A DNA stretch of 64,000 bases from Roseinatronobacter bogoriensis DSM 18756. Its GTDB lineage: Bacteria; Pseudomonadota; Alphaproteobacteria; Rhodobacterales; Rhodobacteraceae. Numbering within the stretch: the first letter of the stretch is position 1; every line of letters starts with the position of its first letter. Positions 45,977 to 55,149 of this stretch are shown in pieces. Under the pieces are notes generated by a model that worked only from the letters and a program-made list of their open reading frames with translations, was not told the DNA's origin and searched no databases. Position numbers and translations under genes: made by a program. The DNA is taken from contig NZ_SORN01000002.1 in NCBI RefSeq assembly GCF_004366635.1, positions 649,641-713,640 on the forward strand. The letters are read 5' to 3'.

Positions 45977-46000
45977 CTCAAGGTCGTAGTACGGGCAAGA

Positions 46001-46168
46001 TTACTTGATCTTGCCTTCTTTGTATTCAACATGCTTGCGCGCGACCGGGTCGAACTTGCGCATCGACATTTTTTCCGTCATGGTGCGGGCGTTTTTCTTG
46101 GTGACATAGAAATGCCCGGTCCCGGCTGTGGAATTCAGTCGGATCTTGATGGTGGTTGGCTTTGCCAT
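46001..46168 (-). CDS. rpmG: 50S ribosomal protein L33
   Basis: L33, a 55-residue large-subunit protein. KIRLNSTAGTGHFYVTKKN and the C-terminal KFDPVARKHVEYKEGKIK are typical. It lacks the CxxC zinc pairs, so it is the zinc-free form. The start at 46168 has AGGAGATG just upstream. It is monocistronic with its own terminator. Confidence 0.96.
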   Translation of the reverse strand: MAKPTTIKIRLNSTAGTGHFYVTKKNARTMTEKMSMRKFDPVARKHVEYKEGKIK

Positions 46169-46332
46169 GATGTCATCTCCTGAACAGAGCCGCACGATAC
46201 CGGGTGCGCCCCGTGAATTCTGAGCCTGCCTTCTACCTGCCTGCCTGCCCATGTCAACCCGAATATCAAAGGTTTTGGGCCAAAGGGCGACGAATTCGGC
46301 CCGTCTGCGCGCAAAGGCATGCGCGCAGAACT

Positions 46333-46738
46333 TGTGCGGATGGTCTGTAAGCCGGGTTTTGTCCCGGGGGTATTCCCCCTTGGATGACCATTCATCTGGC
46401 CCTGCCCTTGCAGACAGGGTCTTGCTGCCAACCCGGACCTCGGGCTGAGGCGGCCCTGCGGTGATATCCGGTCGCCCGGATCATGCCCGCGTGAGATCCC
46501 TATTCGGCATTGCTCCGGGTGGGGCTTGCCGTGCCGGTCCGGTTACCCGTCCCGCGGTGGGCTTTTACCCCACCGTTTCACCCTTACCATACAAGCGCAT
46601 GGCGGTCTGTTTTCTGTGGCGCTTTCCCTTGGGTTGCCCCAGCCGGGCGTTACCCGGCACCCTTGCCTCATGGAGCCCGGACTTTCCTCGCATACATGCC
46701 CAAGAGCCGATATGCGCGGTCATCCAACCATCCGCACA
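46333..46738 (-). ncRNA. rnpB: RNase P RNA (type A)
   Basis: The catalytic RNA of RNase P, about 406 nt. On the minus strand the sequence shows GAGGAAAGTCCGGGCTCC near the 5' end, the GGGTGAAACGGTGGGGTAA block, CCAGATGAATGGTCATCC and the 3' ACAAAACCCGGCTTACAGACC-type tail. Ends are set by the P1 helix, in which GTGCGGATGGT at the 5' end (46727-46737) pairs with ACCATCCGCAC at the 3' end (46334-46344). Confidence 0.95.
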
Positions 46739-46911
46739 GGGGCTACATACGCGCCAAGTAGATATCGCGCAAGGCGGCTATCGATGGATATCCGCGCGCA
46801 GAACGCGCTGGACCAACCAATTCCCCATCCCATGCACGGTTCAATCGTGATGCTCTTGCCCGCAAAGGGGCGCTGCACTAAGCATGTGTCAGAAGATGAA
46901 AGGAACATGGC

Positions 46912-47697
46912 ATGCGCATTCTGGTGACCAATGATGACGGAATCAACGCGCCGGGTCTTGCTGTACTGGAAGAAATAGCGCGTGCCGTTGCCGGGGATGA
47001 TGGCGAAGTCTGGGTGGTTGCACCGGCATTCGAGCAATCCGGCGTTGCGCATTGCATCAGCTACACGCACCCCACGATGATTGCCAAGCTTGGGCCACGC
47101 CGCTACGCGGCGGAAGGATCGCCGGCTGATTGCGTGCTGGCGGGGCTATACGATGTGTTGCAGGGCGCGCGGCCTGAACTGGTGCTGTCTGGCGTGAACC
47201 GGGGCAATAACTCGGCCGAGAATGCGCTGTATTCAGGGACTGTAGGCGGCGCGATGGAGGCCGCGTTGCAAGGCCTTCCTGCTATCGCGCTGTCACAATA
47301 TATGGGTCCCCTTTCGGAAGATTTGCCATCCCTGTTTGACGCCGCAATCGGGCACGGGAAAGACCTGATCGAGAAATTGCTGAAGGATGCCATCTGGGAT
47401 CAGGGCGATTACCGGTTGTTCTACAATGTCAATTTCCCCCCAGTTGGTCGCGATGCCGTAAAAGGCCTGAAGGTCGCGCCGCAAGGCTACCGCAAGGATA
47501 CTTTTTTCGGGGTCGAGCCGCATATTTCCCCCTCCGGGCGCAAGTTTCTGTGGATCACGGGCGGGCCGCAACACCTGCCGACCGCCCCCGGAACAGATGC
47601 AGCCGTCAACCTTGACGGCTATATTTCAGTCACCCCCATGCGCGCCGACCTGACCGCGCATGATGCGCTGGACAAGGTACGAAAGGCGCTGGAATGA
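46912..47697 (+). CDS. surE: 5'/3'-nucleotidase SurE
   Basis: SurE dephosphorylates nucleoside monophosphates and is linked to stationary-phase survival. The 261-residue protein has the metal motif LVTNDDGINAPGL, the acidic and asparagine ligands around SGVNRGNNSAENALYSGTVG, and the usual length. AAAGGAAC lies just before the ATG. Its stop overlaps the pcm start (ATGA), the classic surE-pcm pair. Confidence 0.97.
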   Translation: MRILVTNDDGINAPGLAVLEEIARAVAGDDGEVWVVAPAFEQSGVAHCISYTHPTMIAKLGPRRYAAEGSPADCVLAGLYDVLQGARPELVLSGVNRGNNSAENALYSGTVGGAMEAALQGLPAIALSQYMGPLSEDLPSLFDAAIGHGKDLIEKLLKDAIWDQGDYRLFYNVNFPPVGRDAVKGLKVAPQGYRKDTFFGVEPHISPSGRKFLWITGGPQHLPTAPGTDAAVNLDGYISVTPMRADLTAHDALDKVRKALE

Positions 47698-48353
47698 GCA
47701 CCCCGGACAATGCACCAGAGGGCCTGACAGAAGCGCGGATGCGGTTCATCTACACGCTGCGGTCGCGCGGGGTGACCGATGCCCGTGTCCTGTCGGCAAT
47801 GGAGCGGATAGACCGGCGCGATTTTGTCACCGGCATTTTCTCGGACCGCGCCTATGAGGACATGCCCCTGCCCATCGCTTGCGGCCAGACGATCAGCCAG
47901 CCCTCGGTGGTCGCGCTTATGACCGAAGCCTTGCAGGTCGGGCCGCGCGACAAGGTGCTGGAGGTGGGCACAGGGTCGGGCTATCAGGCCGCAATCCTTA
48001 GCCAGCTTGCGCGCAGGGTATATACGGTTGAGCGCCATCGCCCCCTTGCGCGCGAGGCGCAGAAACTGTTCGATAAACTGGGCCTGACCAATATCACCTG
48101 CATGATTTCGGATGGCAGCTATGGGTTGCCCGATCTGACCCCCTTTGATCGCATTATCGTGACCGCCGCCGCCGAAGACCCGCCCGGGCCGCTATTGGCG
48201 CAGCTGCGTGTTGGGGGTATTATGGTGGTCCCGGTGGGTCAGTCCGACACTGTGCAGACATTAATTCGTGTAGTTCGTACTGAAACAGGGTATGATTATG
48301 AAGAGTTGCGCGCTGTGCGCTTCGTTCCTCTTGTCGAGGGGTTGGGGCATTAG
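47694..48353 (+). CDS. pcm: Protein-L-isoaspartate O-methyltransferase
   Basis: Pcm repairs isoaspartyl damage in proteins. The 219-residue enzyme has the substrate-region IACGQTISQPSVVALMTEAL and SAM motif I VLEVGTGSGYQAAIL, then ITVTAAAEDPPGPLL-like motif II sequence. It is coupled to surE, with nlpD following after 69 bp. It is the canonical copy in this window, unlike the tolC-linked paralogue at 36233. Confidence 0.96.
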   Translation: MSTPDNAPEGLTEARMRFIYTLRSRGVTDARVLSAMERIDRRDFVTGIFSDRAYEDMPLPIACGQTISQPSVVALMTEALQVGPRDKVLEVGTGSGYQAAILSQLARRVYTVERHRPLAREAQKLFDKLGLTNITCMISDGSYGLPDLTPFDRIIVTAAAEDPPGPLLAQLRVGGIMVVPVGQSDTVQTLIRVVRTETGYDYEELRAVRFVPLVEGLGH

Positions 48354-48422
48354 GCGGGCATCCGGCAACATGACAGCGGAAGCTACCGCTGCACCAGAGC
48401 GGCAAGGTAAAAGGTTGAGCAG

Positions 48423-49610
48423 ATGTTGATAAACAGTCGGATAGCTTTGCTGTGCAGCGCAGCGGCATTTGCTTTGGGCGCGTGTAACGATTTCGACCTT
48501 GATATGCGCAATTCCGGCAACGGCTTCTCTACGGCAGAGGCCGCGAGACAGGCCACGGCAGCGCGCCCGCGCCCGGATTCACGTGGCATTATCAGCTACC
48601 CGGATTATGAAGTTGCCGTTGCACGGGCCGGGGATACAGTCGGAACTGTTGCCCAGCGTATCGGCATGAGTGAAACCGAACTTGCCCGCTTCAACGCCCT
48701 GACACCTGAAACCAATCTGCGTGCGGGCGAGGTTCTGGCCCTTCCGCGCAAACTTGGCGGCGATGGGGCCAGCAGCCCGACCCGCGCAGGCGATATCGAG
48801 ATTTCTACCCTTGCCGACAGTGCGATTGCACGGGCCGAGGGGACAGCCCCGACAATCACACCCCAGACCACCACCCAGCCCGCAGAACAGCAGCCTGTGC
48901 GCCACCGTGTGCAGCGCGGGGAAACGGCGTTCCAGATCGCAAGGCTGTACAACGTGTCGGCGCGCGCGCTGGCGGATTGGAACGGACTTGACCCCGAGAT
49001 GCGTGTCCGCGAGGGCCAAATGCTGATGATCCCGGTTGCAGACCAGCCTGCACCAGCCAGACAGACGCCCCAACCCGAACAACCCGAGCAGACAGCCGCT
49101 GTGGCAACACCGGGAACTGGCAGCCCGACGCCAATGCCACCAAGCGCATCCAGCCCCTTGCCGGAACCCGCACCATCTGCCCGCGAAGCCGAAGCCGCGG
49201 CCGCCGAAGCACGCCCCCCTTCGCCTGCATTGTCAGAAGAACGCAGCGCGCCCGCTCAATCGCGCTTCGTAATGCCTGTGGACGGGCGCATCATTCGCGC
49301 CTATGCGCCGGGGCGCAATGAACATGGTATTGGCATTGCGGCAAGTGCGGGAACCGCCGTGCGTGCCGCCGCTGCCGGACGGGTTGCTGCGATCACCGAA
49401 GATACGAACAAGGTTCCTGTCGTTGTGATCCAGCATGATAATGGATTGCTCTCTGTCTATGCGCAGTTGGAAAACCTGACGATTACGCGCGGGGCGACGG
49501 TGACACAGGGTCAGACAATCGGACGTGTGCGCGCGGGCGATCCCAGTTTCCTGCATTTTGAAATCCGCGATGGCATGAACAGCGTCGATCCGATGCGCCA
49601 CTTGCAGTAA
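48423..49610 (+). CDS. nlpD: NlpD-like lipoprotein with LysM repeats and M23 peptidase domain
   Basis: A 395-residue envelope protein that should regulate amidases during daughter-cell separation. The lipoprotein signal ends ALGAC (Cys about 20). Two LysM domains follow (ARAGDTVGTVAQRIGMSETE near 60, VQRGETAFQIARLYNVSARA near 160), then a Pro/Ala/Glu linker and a C-terminal LytM/M23 domain (about 280-395). The linker-to-domain layout matches NlpD. Some zinc ligands seem degenerate (NEHGIGIAASAGT instead of HxGxD), as in EnvC/NlpD-type activators. Confidence 0.92.
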   Translation: MLINSRIALLCSAAAFALGACNDFDLDMRNSGNGFSTAEAARQATAARPRPDSRGIISYPDYEVAVARAGDTVGTVAQRIGMSETELARFNALTPETNLRAGEVLALPRKLGGDGASSPTRAGDIEISTLADSAIARAEGTAPTITPQTTTQPAEQQPVRHRVQRGETAFQIARLYNVSARALADWNGLDPEMRVREGQMLMIPVADQPAPARQTPQPEQPEQTAAVATPGTGSPTPMPPSASSPLPEPAPSAREAEAAAAEARPPSPALSEERSAPAQSRFVMPVDGRIIRAYAPGRNEHGIGIAASAGTAVRAAAAGRVAAITEDTNKVPVVVIQHDNGLLSVYAQLENLTITRGATVTQGQTIGRVRAGDPSFLHFEIRDGMNSVDPMRHLQ

Positions 49611-49709
49611 CACAGACCGGGGTTTCACGCAGCTTTTCGCGATGGGCTTGCCAGTCTTGTGGTTCTGGCGCTACAAGCACGTTAGCGCTAACCCTATTGG
49701 AGATACAAA

Positions 49710-50351
49710 ATGACCCCTGCCGAGCAAAGCCAGAACGCCCTTGCCCTGTGCCAGATGGCCCCTGTCATTCCGGTGCTGGTTATTGAAGATCTGGCGCATG
49801 CTGTGCCGCTTGCGCAGGCACTGGTCGCAGGGGGGCTACCAGTCTTGGAAGTGACCTTGCGCACGGATTGCGCGCTTGAGGCTATAGCGGAAATGGCCCG
49901 GATCGAAGGCGCTGTGGTAGGGGCCGGGACAGTCCTGACGCCAGAGCAGATGGCCGATGCACGCGCGGCGGGTGCGCGCTTTGCTGTCGCACCTGGTGCC
50001 ACATCCGCATTGATTGATGCCGCGCGCCTGAACGAGATGCCGCTTTTACCCGGCGCCCAGACCTGCTCTGAAGTGATGTCGCTTATGGAACAGGGCTATA
50101 CTGTGCAGAAGTTCTTTCCAGCGGAGGCGATTGGCGGGGCCAACGCGTTGAAATCAATCGCGGGACCATTGCCGCAAGTCACATTCTGTCCTACGGGCGT
50201 GATCAGTGCCGCGCGTGCGCCTGACTATCTAGCCTTGCCGAATGTCGCCTGTGTGGGCGGCAGCTGGGTCGCCCCGAAAGATGCAATGGCCGCTGGCGAC
50301 TGGGACGCCATAACCAGACTTGCACGCGCCGCTTCTGAATTGCCACGCTAA
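49710..50351 (+). CDS. eda: 2-keto-3-deoxy-6-phosphogluconate aldolase
   Basis: Eda splits KDPG to pyruvate and glyceraldehyde-3-phosphate in the Entner-Doudoroff pathway. The 213-residue TIM barrel has GLPVLEVTLRTDCAL (catalytic Glu), GAGTVLTPEQM and the Schiff-base lysine in YTVQKFFPAEAIGG. GGAG precedes the ATG. edd is not in the window. Confidence 0.95.
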   Translation: MTPAEQSQNALALCQMAPVIPVLVIEDLAHAVPLAQALVAGGLPVLEVTLRTDCALEAIAEMARIEGAVVGAGTVLTPEQMADARAAGARFAVAPGATSALIDAARLNEMPLLPGAQTCSEVMSLMEQGYTVQKFFPAEAIGGANALKSIAGPLPQVTFCPTGVISAARAPDYLALPNVACVGGSWVAPKDAMAAGDWDAITRLARAASELPR

Positions 50352-50511
50352 ACCAGAACTGACTGGCGACATTTCGGCAGCGTTCACAAAAACCCGATAT
50401 AACGGGCACATAATGACTTTGCGCAAGACAATCCGCATCATAGACTGAACGGGTTGGCCCGGCAGGACAGATGCTGCGCGACATGGATAAAGACCTTTAA
50501 TACCGGATCGA

Positions 50512-51153
50512 ATGCAGATGATCGAATTGAGCCGCCGGAAGTTTCTTTGTGCCTCAGGCAGTATGCTGGCCCTATCAGCCTGTGTCCCTGCACTCGCGCC
50601 CGCCCCGCCACCTGAGCTGGAACCGATAGACTATTCATCCCGGCGCGACGGTGCGCACAGGCTGCGCGCCATCGACATAGACGCCATACCCGAGTTTCTG
50701 CACCGTCAGATCGTGCCCTACACAACCGAAGAAGAGGTGGGCACAATCATAATAGAGAACCAGAACAGGTTGCTGTATCTGGTCCTGGAAAACAACTATG
50801 CCCTGCGTTACGGGCTTTCGGTCGGGCGCGAAGGCTTTGACTGGACAGGCGAATCAACTGTTTATCGCAAGGCGCATTGGCCGACATGGACCCCACCACC
50901 AGAGATGATTAGGCGAGAACCGCATCTGGAACGCTGGAAAGACGGTCAACCCGGCGGCCCTGACAACCCGCTTGGTGCACGCGCGCTGTATCTGATGACA
51001 GATGGGCGCGATCAGGGCTACCGTATTCATGGCACTCCGGAATGGCGCTCAATCGGGCGGTTTGCTTCTTCGGGGTGTTTCAGGATGCTGCAGCAGGATG
51101 TGATCGACCTTTATGACCGGGTACCAATAGGCACGCGCGTCCTCGTCGTCTGA
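50512..51153 (+). CDS. L,D-transpeptidase (YkuD domain), exported
   Basis: A 213-residue cell-wall enzyme that should form 3-3 crosslinks or attach proteins to peptidoglycan. The N-terminus has an RRKFL motif and a signal with lipobox-like LSAC (ALSACVPA). The catalytic YkuD signature is YRIHGTPEWRSIGRFASSGC followed by FRM, with His and Cys in place. A second in-frame ATG at 50518 is possible. The LdtR-like regulator at 16344 might act on such genes in relatives. Confidence 0.92.
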   Translation: MQMIELSRRKFLCASGSMLALSACVPALAPAPPPELEPIDYSSRRDGAHRLRAIDIDAIPEFLHRQIVPYTTEEEVGTIIIENQNRLLYLVLENNYALRYGLSVGREGFDWTGESTVYRKAHWPTWTPPPEMIRREPHLERWKDGQPGGPDNPLGARALYLMTDGRDQGYRIHGTPEWRSIGRFASSGCFRMLQQDVIDLYDRVPIGTRVLVV

Positions 51154-51159
51154 TCTGCC

Positions 51160-51558
51160 TCAATGGATGCCGTTTGCCCGTTGCAGCGCACGGATATATG
51201 CGATGATCTGTGTGATTTCGGGTTCGGTCACATGGGACTGGCGCGGCATATCACCATACTCCCAGTGATGCGCGCGCACACCAAGTTGAACGGCCGCATA
51301 GAATGCCCCATCCGGGTGGTGTGATGGCTCGTAAATGATGTGCACCAATGGCGGGCCAACCGCTTCGCGTCCCGCGCCATTGTCGCCATGACAACTGGCA
51401 CAATTCCGCGCGTAAAGCTCTGCTCCCTGCTGTTCTTCCGCATCAAGGGGCGGCACCAGAACATCAACCATGACACCCTGTTGATCGCCGCCTGAAAAAA
51501 GGTAGACGCCCGCTACCATGCCAAGCGCCGCCACCCCTGCCAGTATCGCCCGCCTCAC
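51160..51558 (-). CDS. Membrane-anchored mono-heme cytochrome c
   Basis: A 132-residue c-type cytochrome. The start is taken as GTG at 51558, overlapping the upstream stop as GTGA; an ATG at 51594 is the alternative. An N-terminal helix (ILAGVAALGMVAGVYLFS) is a signal-anchor. The heme site CASCHG is followed by a methionine ligand candidate in YGDMPRQ. It resembles the small periplasmic electron carriers of Rhodobacterales. Redox partner unknown. Confidence 0.86.
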   Translation of the reverse strand: MRRAILAGVAALGMVAGVYLFSGGDQQGVMVDVLVPPLDAEEQQGAELYARNCASCHGDNGAGREAVGPPLVHIIYEPSHHPDGAFYAAVQLGVRAHHWEYGDMPRQSHVTEPEITQIIAYIRALQRANGIH

Positions 51559-52328
51559 GCGCTGAGCGCCCAGGGCTGACGACCGCTGGCCCATGCGCGC
51601 ACGGCTTCGCCAAACGCCTCGAACAAGGGGCGCGACACAGGGTCTTGCCCCGCCTGCCATTCGGGGTGCCATTGCACGGACAAGGTGAAACCGGGCGCAT
51701 CTTTGACATAGATCGCCTCGGGTGTGCCATCAGGGGCATGGCCGTCAATGACAATCCGCTGGCCCGGTGTCTTGATGCCCTGACCGTGCAAGGTGTTGGT
51801 CATCACCTCTGGTGCCCCCATCAGGCGATGGAATACGCCCCCATCCTGAAAGCGAACCTTATGGCGCAGGGCGAATTTCTCTTCAAGCGTGCCATCGGGC
51901 GGCATGCGGTGGTTCATCCGCCCCGGAAGGTCGCGGATTTCGGGATGCAAGGTGCCCCCCATTGCGACATTCACCTCTTGAAAGCCACGGCACACACCGA
52001 AGAAAGGCTGCCCATTGGCCACGCAAGCCCGCACCAGGGGCAGTGCAATTGCATCGCGGGCACGGTCAAAGGCACCATGCGCAGGTGTTTCGGCCTCTCC
52101 GTATTCTTCGGGATGAACATTGGGCCGCCCCCCTGTCAGCAAAAAGCCGTCACAGACCTCCAGCAACTCTGCCACTGACACAAGGCGCGGGTCAGACGGC
52201 ACAAGCAAGGGCAGACAGCCCGACACCTCGGCGATCGCCTCGGAATTCATGGTCCCGCCCGCATGGGCGGGATATTGATCATTGATCAGATAGGAATTGC
52301 CGATAATCCCGACGACTGGTCTGCGCAT
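51555..52328 (-). CDS. Class I glutamine amidotransferase / gamma-glutamyl-GABA hydrolase-like
   Basis: A 257-residue class I GATase of the peptidase C26 (PuuD) group. The nucleophile Cys is in FFGVCRGFQEVNVAMGG and the His/Glu pair in LSVQWHPEWQ. PuuD hydrolyses gamma-glutamyl-GABA in putrescine use, but no other Puu gene is nearby, so the substrate is uncertain. The start at 52328 (MRRPVVGIIG) matches the family. It is coupled to the cytochrome gene. Confidence 0.87.
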   Translation of the reverse strand: MRRPVVGIIGNSYLINDQYPAHAGGTMNSEAIAEVSGCLPLLVPSDPRLVSVAELLEVCDGFLLTGGRPNVHPEEYGEAETPAHGAFDRARDAIALPLVRACVANGQPFFGVCRGFQEVNVAMGGTLHPEIRDLPGRMNHRMPPDGTLEEKFALRHKVRFQDGGVFHRLMGAPEVMTNTLHGQGIKTPGQRIVIDGHAPDGTPEAIYVKDAPGFTLSVQWHPEWQAGQDPVSRPLFEAFGEAVRAWASGRQPWALSA

Positions 52329-52504
52329 TGCTTTACCCTGTCCGCTTTCACCGACAATGTAACAAACCCGGCCAAAAGGTCGAGAGCTTGCCCGCATCTC
52401 CGACAGTTATGTGACCCACGCCTAGGCCCTGCGCTGCGGTACGGCGCAAAATTACGCTGGTCCGGGGTGAACCTGCAAGATGCGCCATGCCATCGCTAAG
52501 GCCC

Positions 52505-53047
52505 CTACATCCGGCGGATATATGTCCATGTCGGAACCGTGGTCCGGCGCGCAACGGAATAGGCTTCTGCATCGCCCAGATAGTCGAAACGTGCATTCGT
52601 CAGCACATGCGCAGAGGCCGGGTTATCCTGAAACACCTCGGCAAACAGCGTGCGCGCCTTGTGCGGGTTATTCTCGATCACGCAGCGAACAGCTTCGGAT
52701 GCGAACCCGGCATTCCAGAAAGCGGGTGCAACCCAGAAGCCGATCTGGCTTTGCTGCCGGTCCAGTGGTTTGAGCGATATCAGACCCAGCACAGAAGAGG
52801 CATCCGCCATGGACCCATCCAGAACCCAGACATCTTCTTCCCGTTCTGGCGTGGTGACGCGTGCGATAAACTGCTCGGTCGCGCCGGGCGGCAAGGGGTG
52901 GGGAATGGACCGCGTCCCTTCGGCGACACGCTTGTCCCCTGTATACAGCGCCAGCAATCCCGCATCGGATGGCTGCAACGGGCGCAGGATCATCCGGGCC
53001 GAGGTTAAAATGGGCTGATCAGCCCTGATATCACTATCCAAATTCAT
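52505..53047 (-). CDS. GNAT family N-acetyltransferase (RimJ-like)
   Basis: A 180-residue acetyltransferase of the RimJ/RimL subgroup. The strand ARMILRPLQPSDAGLL and the acetyl-CoA region FWNAGFASEAVRCVIEN are conserved. Its place just downstream of rpmA on the same strand, as in other Rhodobacterales, hints at a ribosome- or GTPase-linked substrate, but none is proven. Confidence 0.88.
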   Translation of the reverse strand: MNLDSDIRADQPILTSARMILRPLQPSDAGLLALYTGDKRVAEGTRSIPHPLPPGATEQFIARVTTPEREEDVWVLDGSMADASSVLGLISLKPLDRQQSQIGFWVAPAFWNAGFASEAVRCVIENNPHKARTLFAEVFQDNPASAHVLTNARFDYLGDAEAYSVARRTTVPTWTYIRRM

Positions 53048-53199
53048 GCTCGCTCCTCCGACAGGGCTTGGACCCCGATGGTAACTTTTGATTGTGACAA
53101 TCTGTTCCCGCCTCCTCCTGCTGCGAACACATCGTCAAAACGCAACAGGGTCGGCGCGAACGCCGACCCTGTCTTACATGCAATATGTAAAAGTTCGGC

Positions 53200-53469
53200 T
53201 TATTCTGCTGCTGTCTCCACCGGCATGACCGATACGAAACTGCGGCCTTTCAGGCCTTTGGTAAAGACCACGCGACCATCGTTGAGCGCGAAAAGCGTGT
53301 GATCACGCCCCATGCCCACACCAGTACCAGGCCAGTGCTTGGTACCACGCTGGCGCACGATGATGTTGCCAGCAGTCGCGGCCTGACCGCCATAAAGTTT
53401 TACGCCAAGACGACGACCCGCAGAGTCGCGACCGTTGCGCGAGGAGCCGCCTGCTTTCTTGTGTGCCAT
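53200..53469 (-). CDS. rpmA: 50S ribosomal protein L27
   Basis: L27 sits near the peptidyl transferase centre. The 89-residue protein starts MAHKKAGGSSRNGRDSAGRR and has GVKLYGGQAATAGNIIVRQR, both diagnostic. The N-terminus is not preceded by a cleavable extension. It follows rplU by 6 bp. Confidence 0.97.
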   Translation of the reverse strand: MAHKKAGGSSRNGRDSAGRRLGVKLYGGQAATAGNIIVRQRGTKHWPGTGVGMGRDHTLFALNDGRVVFTKGLKGRSFVSVMPVETAAE

Positions 53470-53475
53470 GAGGGG

Positions 53476-54198
53476 TTACTCCTTCTCAGATGCGAATTGT
53501 TTTGCCTGGTCGATCCAGCCATCACGCTCGATCCGGCCTTTGAACGACAGTTGATCATCCATATAGGCAATCTCTGACGGAGTCCAAGCCGCGATCTGAT
53601 CAAAATGGAACACACCATTTTCATTCAGCAGACCTTCAAGCTTTGGGCCTACGCCGGAAATCTTCTTCAGATCATCTGCCTTGCCGTCGCGTGCCTCGGT
53701 CAAGAGGTTTGTAGGCTTCGTGCCTTCGATGGCAGCGTCTGCTTCTGCCGCAGGTGCTTTTGCGGCTTTTGGCGCTTTTGCTGGCTTCGCTGCTTTTTCC
53801 TGTTTTGCAGGTGCGGCAGCTTCGATCGCAAAACCCGACACAGACCCTGTGCCGATAGCCGCTTTGATGCCCGTATCGTCTGCGCCCGAAGCAAGAATAT
53901 CCGTCACGCGCACAAGCGTCAGCTTCTGACGGTGGCCCTTGGTGCGCTGCGAGCTGTGCTTACGGCGGCGCTTGACATAGTGAATGACCTTGTCAGCCTT
54001 GATCTGGTCAATGACTTCGGCCTGCACACCAGCACCGGCCACAGTTGGGGTGCCGATAACCGGGGAATCACCACCCAGCATCAGAATTTCGTTAAACTGG
54101 ACTGTTTCACCAGCTTGTGCGGCAATGCGCTCTACGCGCAACACATCCCCGGACTGAACCCGGTATTGCTTGCCACCAGTTTTGAGGACCGCAAACAT
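53476..54198 (-). CDS. rplU: 50S ribosomal protein L21 with long C-terminal HhH-like extension
   Basis: L21 binds 23S rRNA. Residues 1-105 are a normal L21 (MFAVLKTGGKQYRVQSGDVL, ending near GHRQKLTLVRVT). The remaining 135 residues are an Ala/Lys linker and a helix-hairpin-helix-like domain (DDLKKISGVGPKLEGLLNEN, then AYMDDQLSFKGRIERDGW). Similar extensions are known in Rhodobacterales L21, with unknown role. The start at 54198 is the L21 start; the frame back to 54303 is not supported. Confidence 0.95.
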   Translation of the reverse strand: MFAVLKTGGKQYRVQSGDVLRVERIAAQAGETVQFNEILMLGGDSPVIGTPTVAGAGVQAEVIDQIKADKVIHYVKRRRKHSSQRTKGHRQKLTLVRVTDILASGADDTGIKAAIGTGSVSGFAIEAAAPAKQEKAAKPAKAPKAAKAPAAEADAAIEGTKPTNLLTEARDGKADDLKKISGVGPKLEGLLNENGVFHFDQIAAWTPSEIAYMDDQLSFKGRIERDGWIDQAKQFASEKE

Positions 54199-54659
54199 CG
54201 GCCTGTTCCTTCTCTTTTTCTCCGCGCTCTGTGGCCCCTGCATCTGGTGCAGGCGTTCATTGCCTCGAACAGCGTGCCCGCGCTTGCGGACAATAGTAAA
54301 CAACCGCGCGGACCGAATGCCCGAACGGAAGCCGCCCTATGCGGGAAAGTATGCATGAAGTCAAGAAGGGTTGTCGAAAGGTGCAGCACAGCGCCACATT
54401 TGGCAAGCGAACTGAGAATGCCCACGACCGAAGGTGACGGAAGCTCTACGCCGAAGGCTTTGTCAACGCCCCTGCACCGATGAGTTGCGCTTTATCTGAC
54501 TTGACAAGCGCCATTTGCGCAAAAAGGCCTTCGTGCTTGCCAGAAAGCGCACATCGTGCGATTATTCTCAAAAATATGTGAAGTGCTGGCTTGAACCGGC
54601 GCATCGACAAGACCGAGGCAGAGTTTCAACACGACAAGCAACCCCTTACGGAGGATATC
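54199..54659. other. Intergenic region between rplU and the small lipoprotein gene
   Basis: A 461-bp stretch holding the rplU-rpmA promoter area. A TTGACA hexamer on the minus strand at 54461-54466 and another on plus at 54501-54506 could be -35 boxes of divergent promoters, but no good -10 match is seen 17 bp beyond either. No tRNA, repeat or convincing ORF was found. Confidence 0.4.
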
Positions 54660-55004
54660 GTGCGGTTCATCCTTTTTCTGGCAGCCACCGCAACAACTGC
54701 GGCCTGCGTAAAACCCGATAGCCAGCAAATCCCTTCTCGAAGTGCCTGCGAACAGGCCAGCCACGCATTATGGGTTCACGATTCCAGCCTTGAAAGCGCG
54801 CGACAGGGTTACCCCCATAGCTTTACGGTTCCCTTGCCTTCAAAAGGTCATGCGCGCTACCACTGCACGCAGAAGGGTTCGCAGGTAAGTTGCGTGCCAG
54901 AAGGGCAACAGAAACGCACATTGGCCGAAACCCGGCGCATAGAGCAACTGGTCAGCCAGAGAGAGGCCGTCCATGAAAGGGCGGCGCGCGCCTGCCAGAT
55001 CTGA
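54660..55004 (+). CDS. Small putative lipoprotein, unknown function
   Basis: A 114-residue product starting at GTG 54660, which has CGGAGGA five bases upstream, whereas the in-frame ATG at 54591 has none. From this start the N-terminus reads as a lipoprotein signal (RFILFLAATATTAAC). The mature part is polar with four cysteines (Cys in ACEQAS, YHCTQK, VSCVPE, RACQI), enough for two disulfides. No family recognised. It lies between rplU and ssrA. Confidence 0.65.
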   Translation: MRFILFLAATATTAACVKPDSQQIPSRSACEQASHALWVHDSSLESARQGYPHSFTVPLPSKGHARYHCTQKGSQVSCVPEGQQKRTLAETRRIEQLVSQREAVHERAARACQI

Positions 55005-55149
55005 CCTGTTGAACCTGCGGGTGCCCGCCTTGAGGGTATTTCCGGCCACGAGCATTCACAAACCCTTCTGAGGGTGGGCACAGGCCCCTGTCTGCTGTCA
55101 CGCGCGCCCCTTGCATCCGCCCCTCGCAGCGCTTACATCTGTTGTGTCT

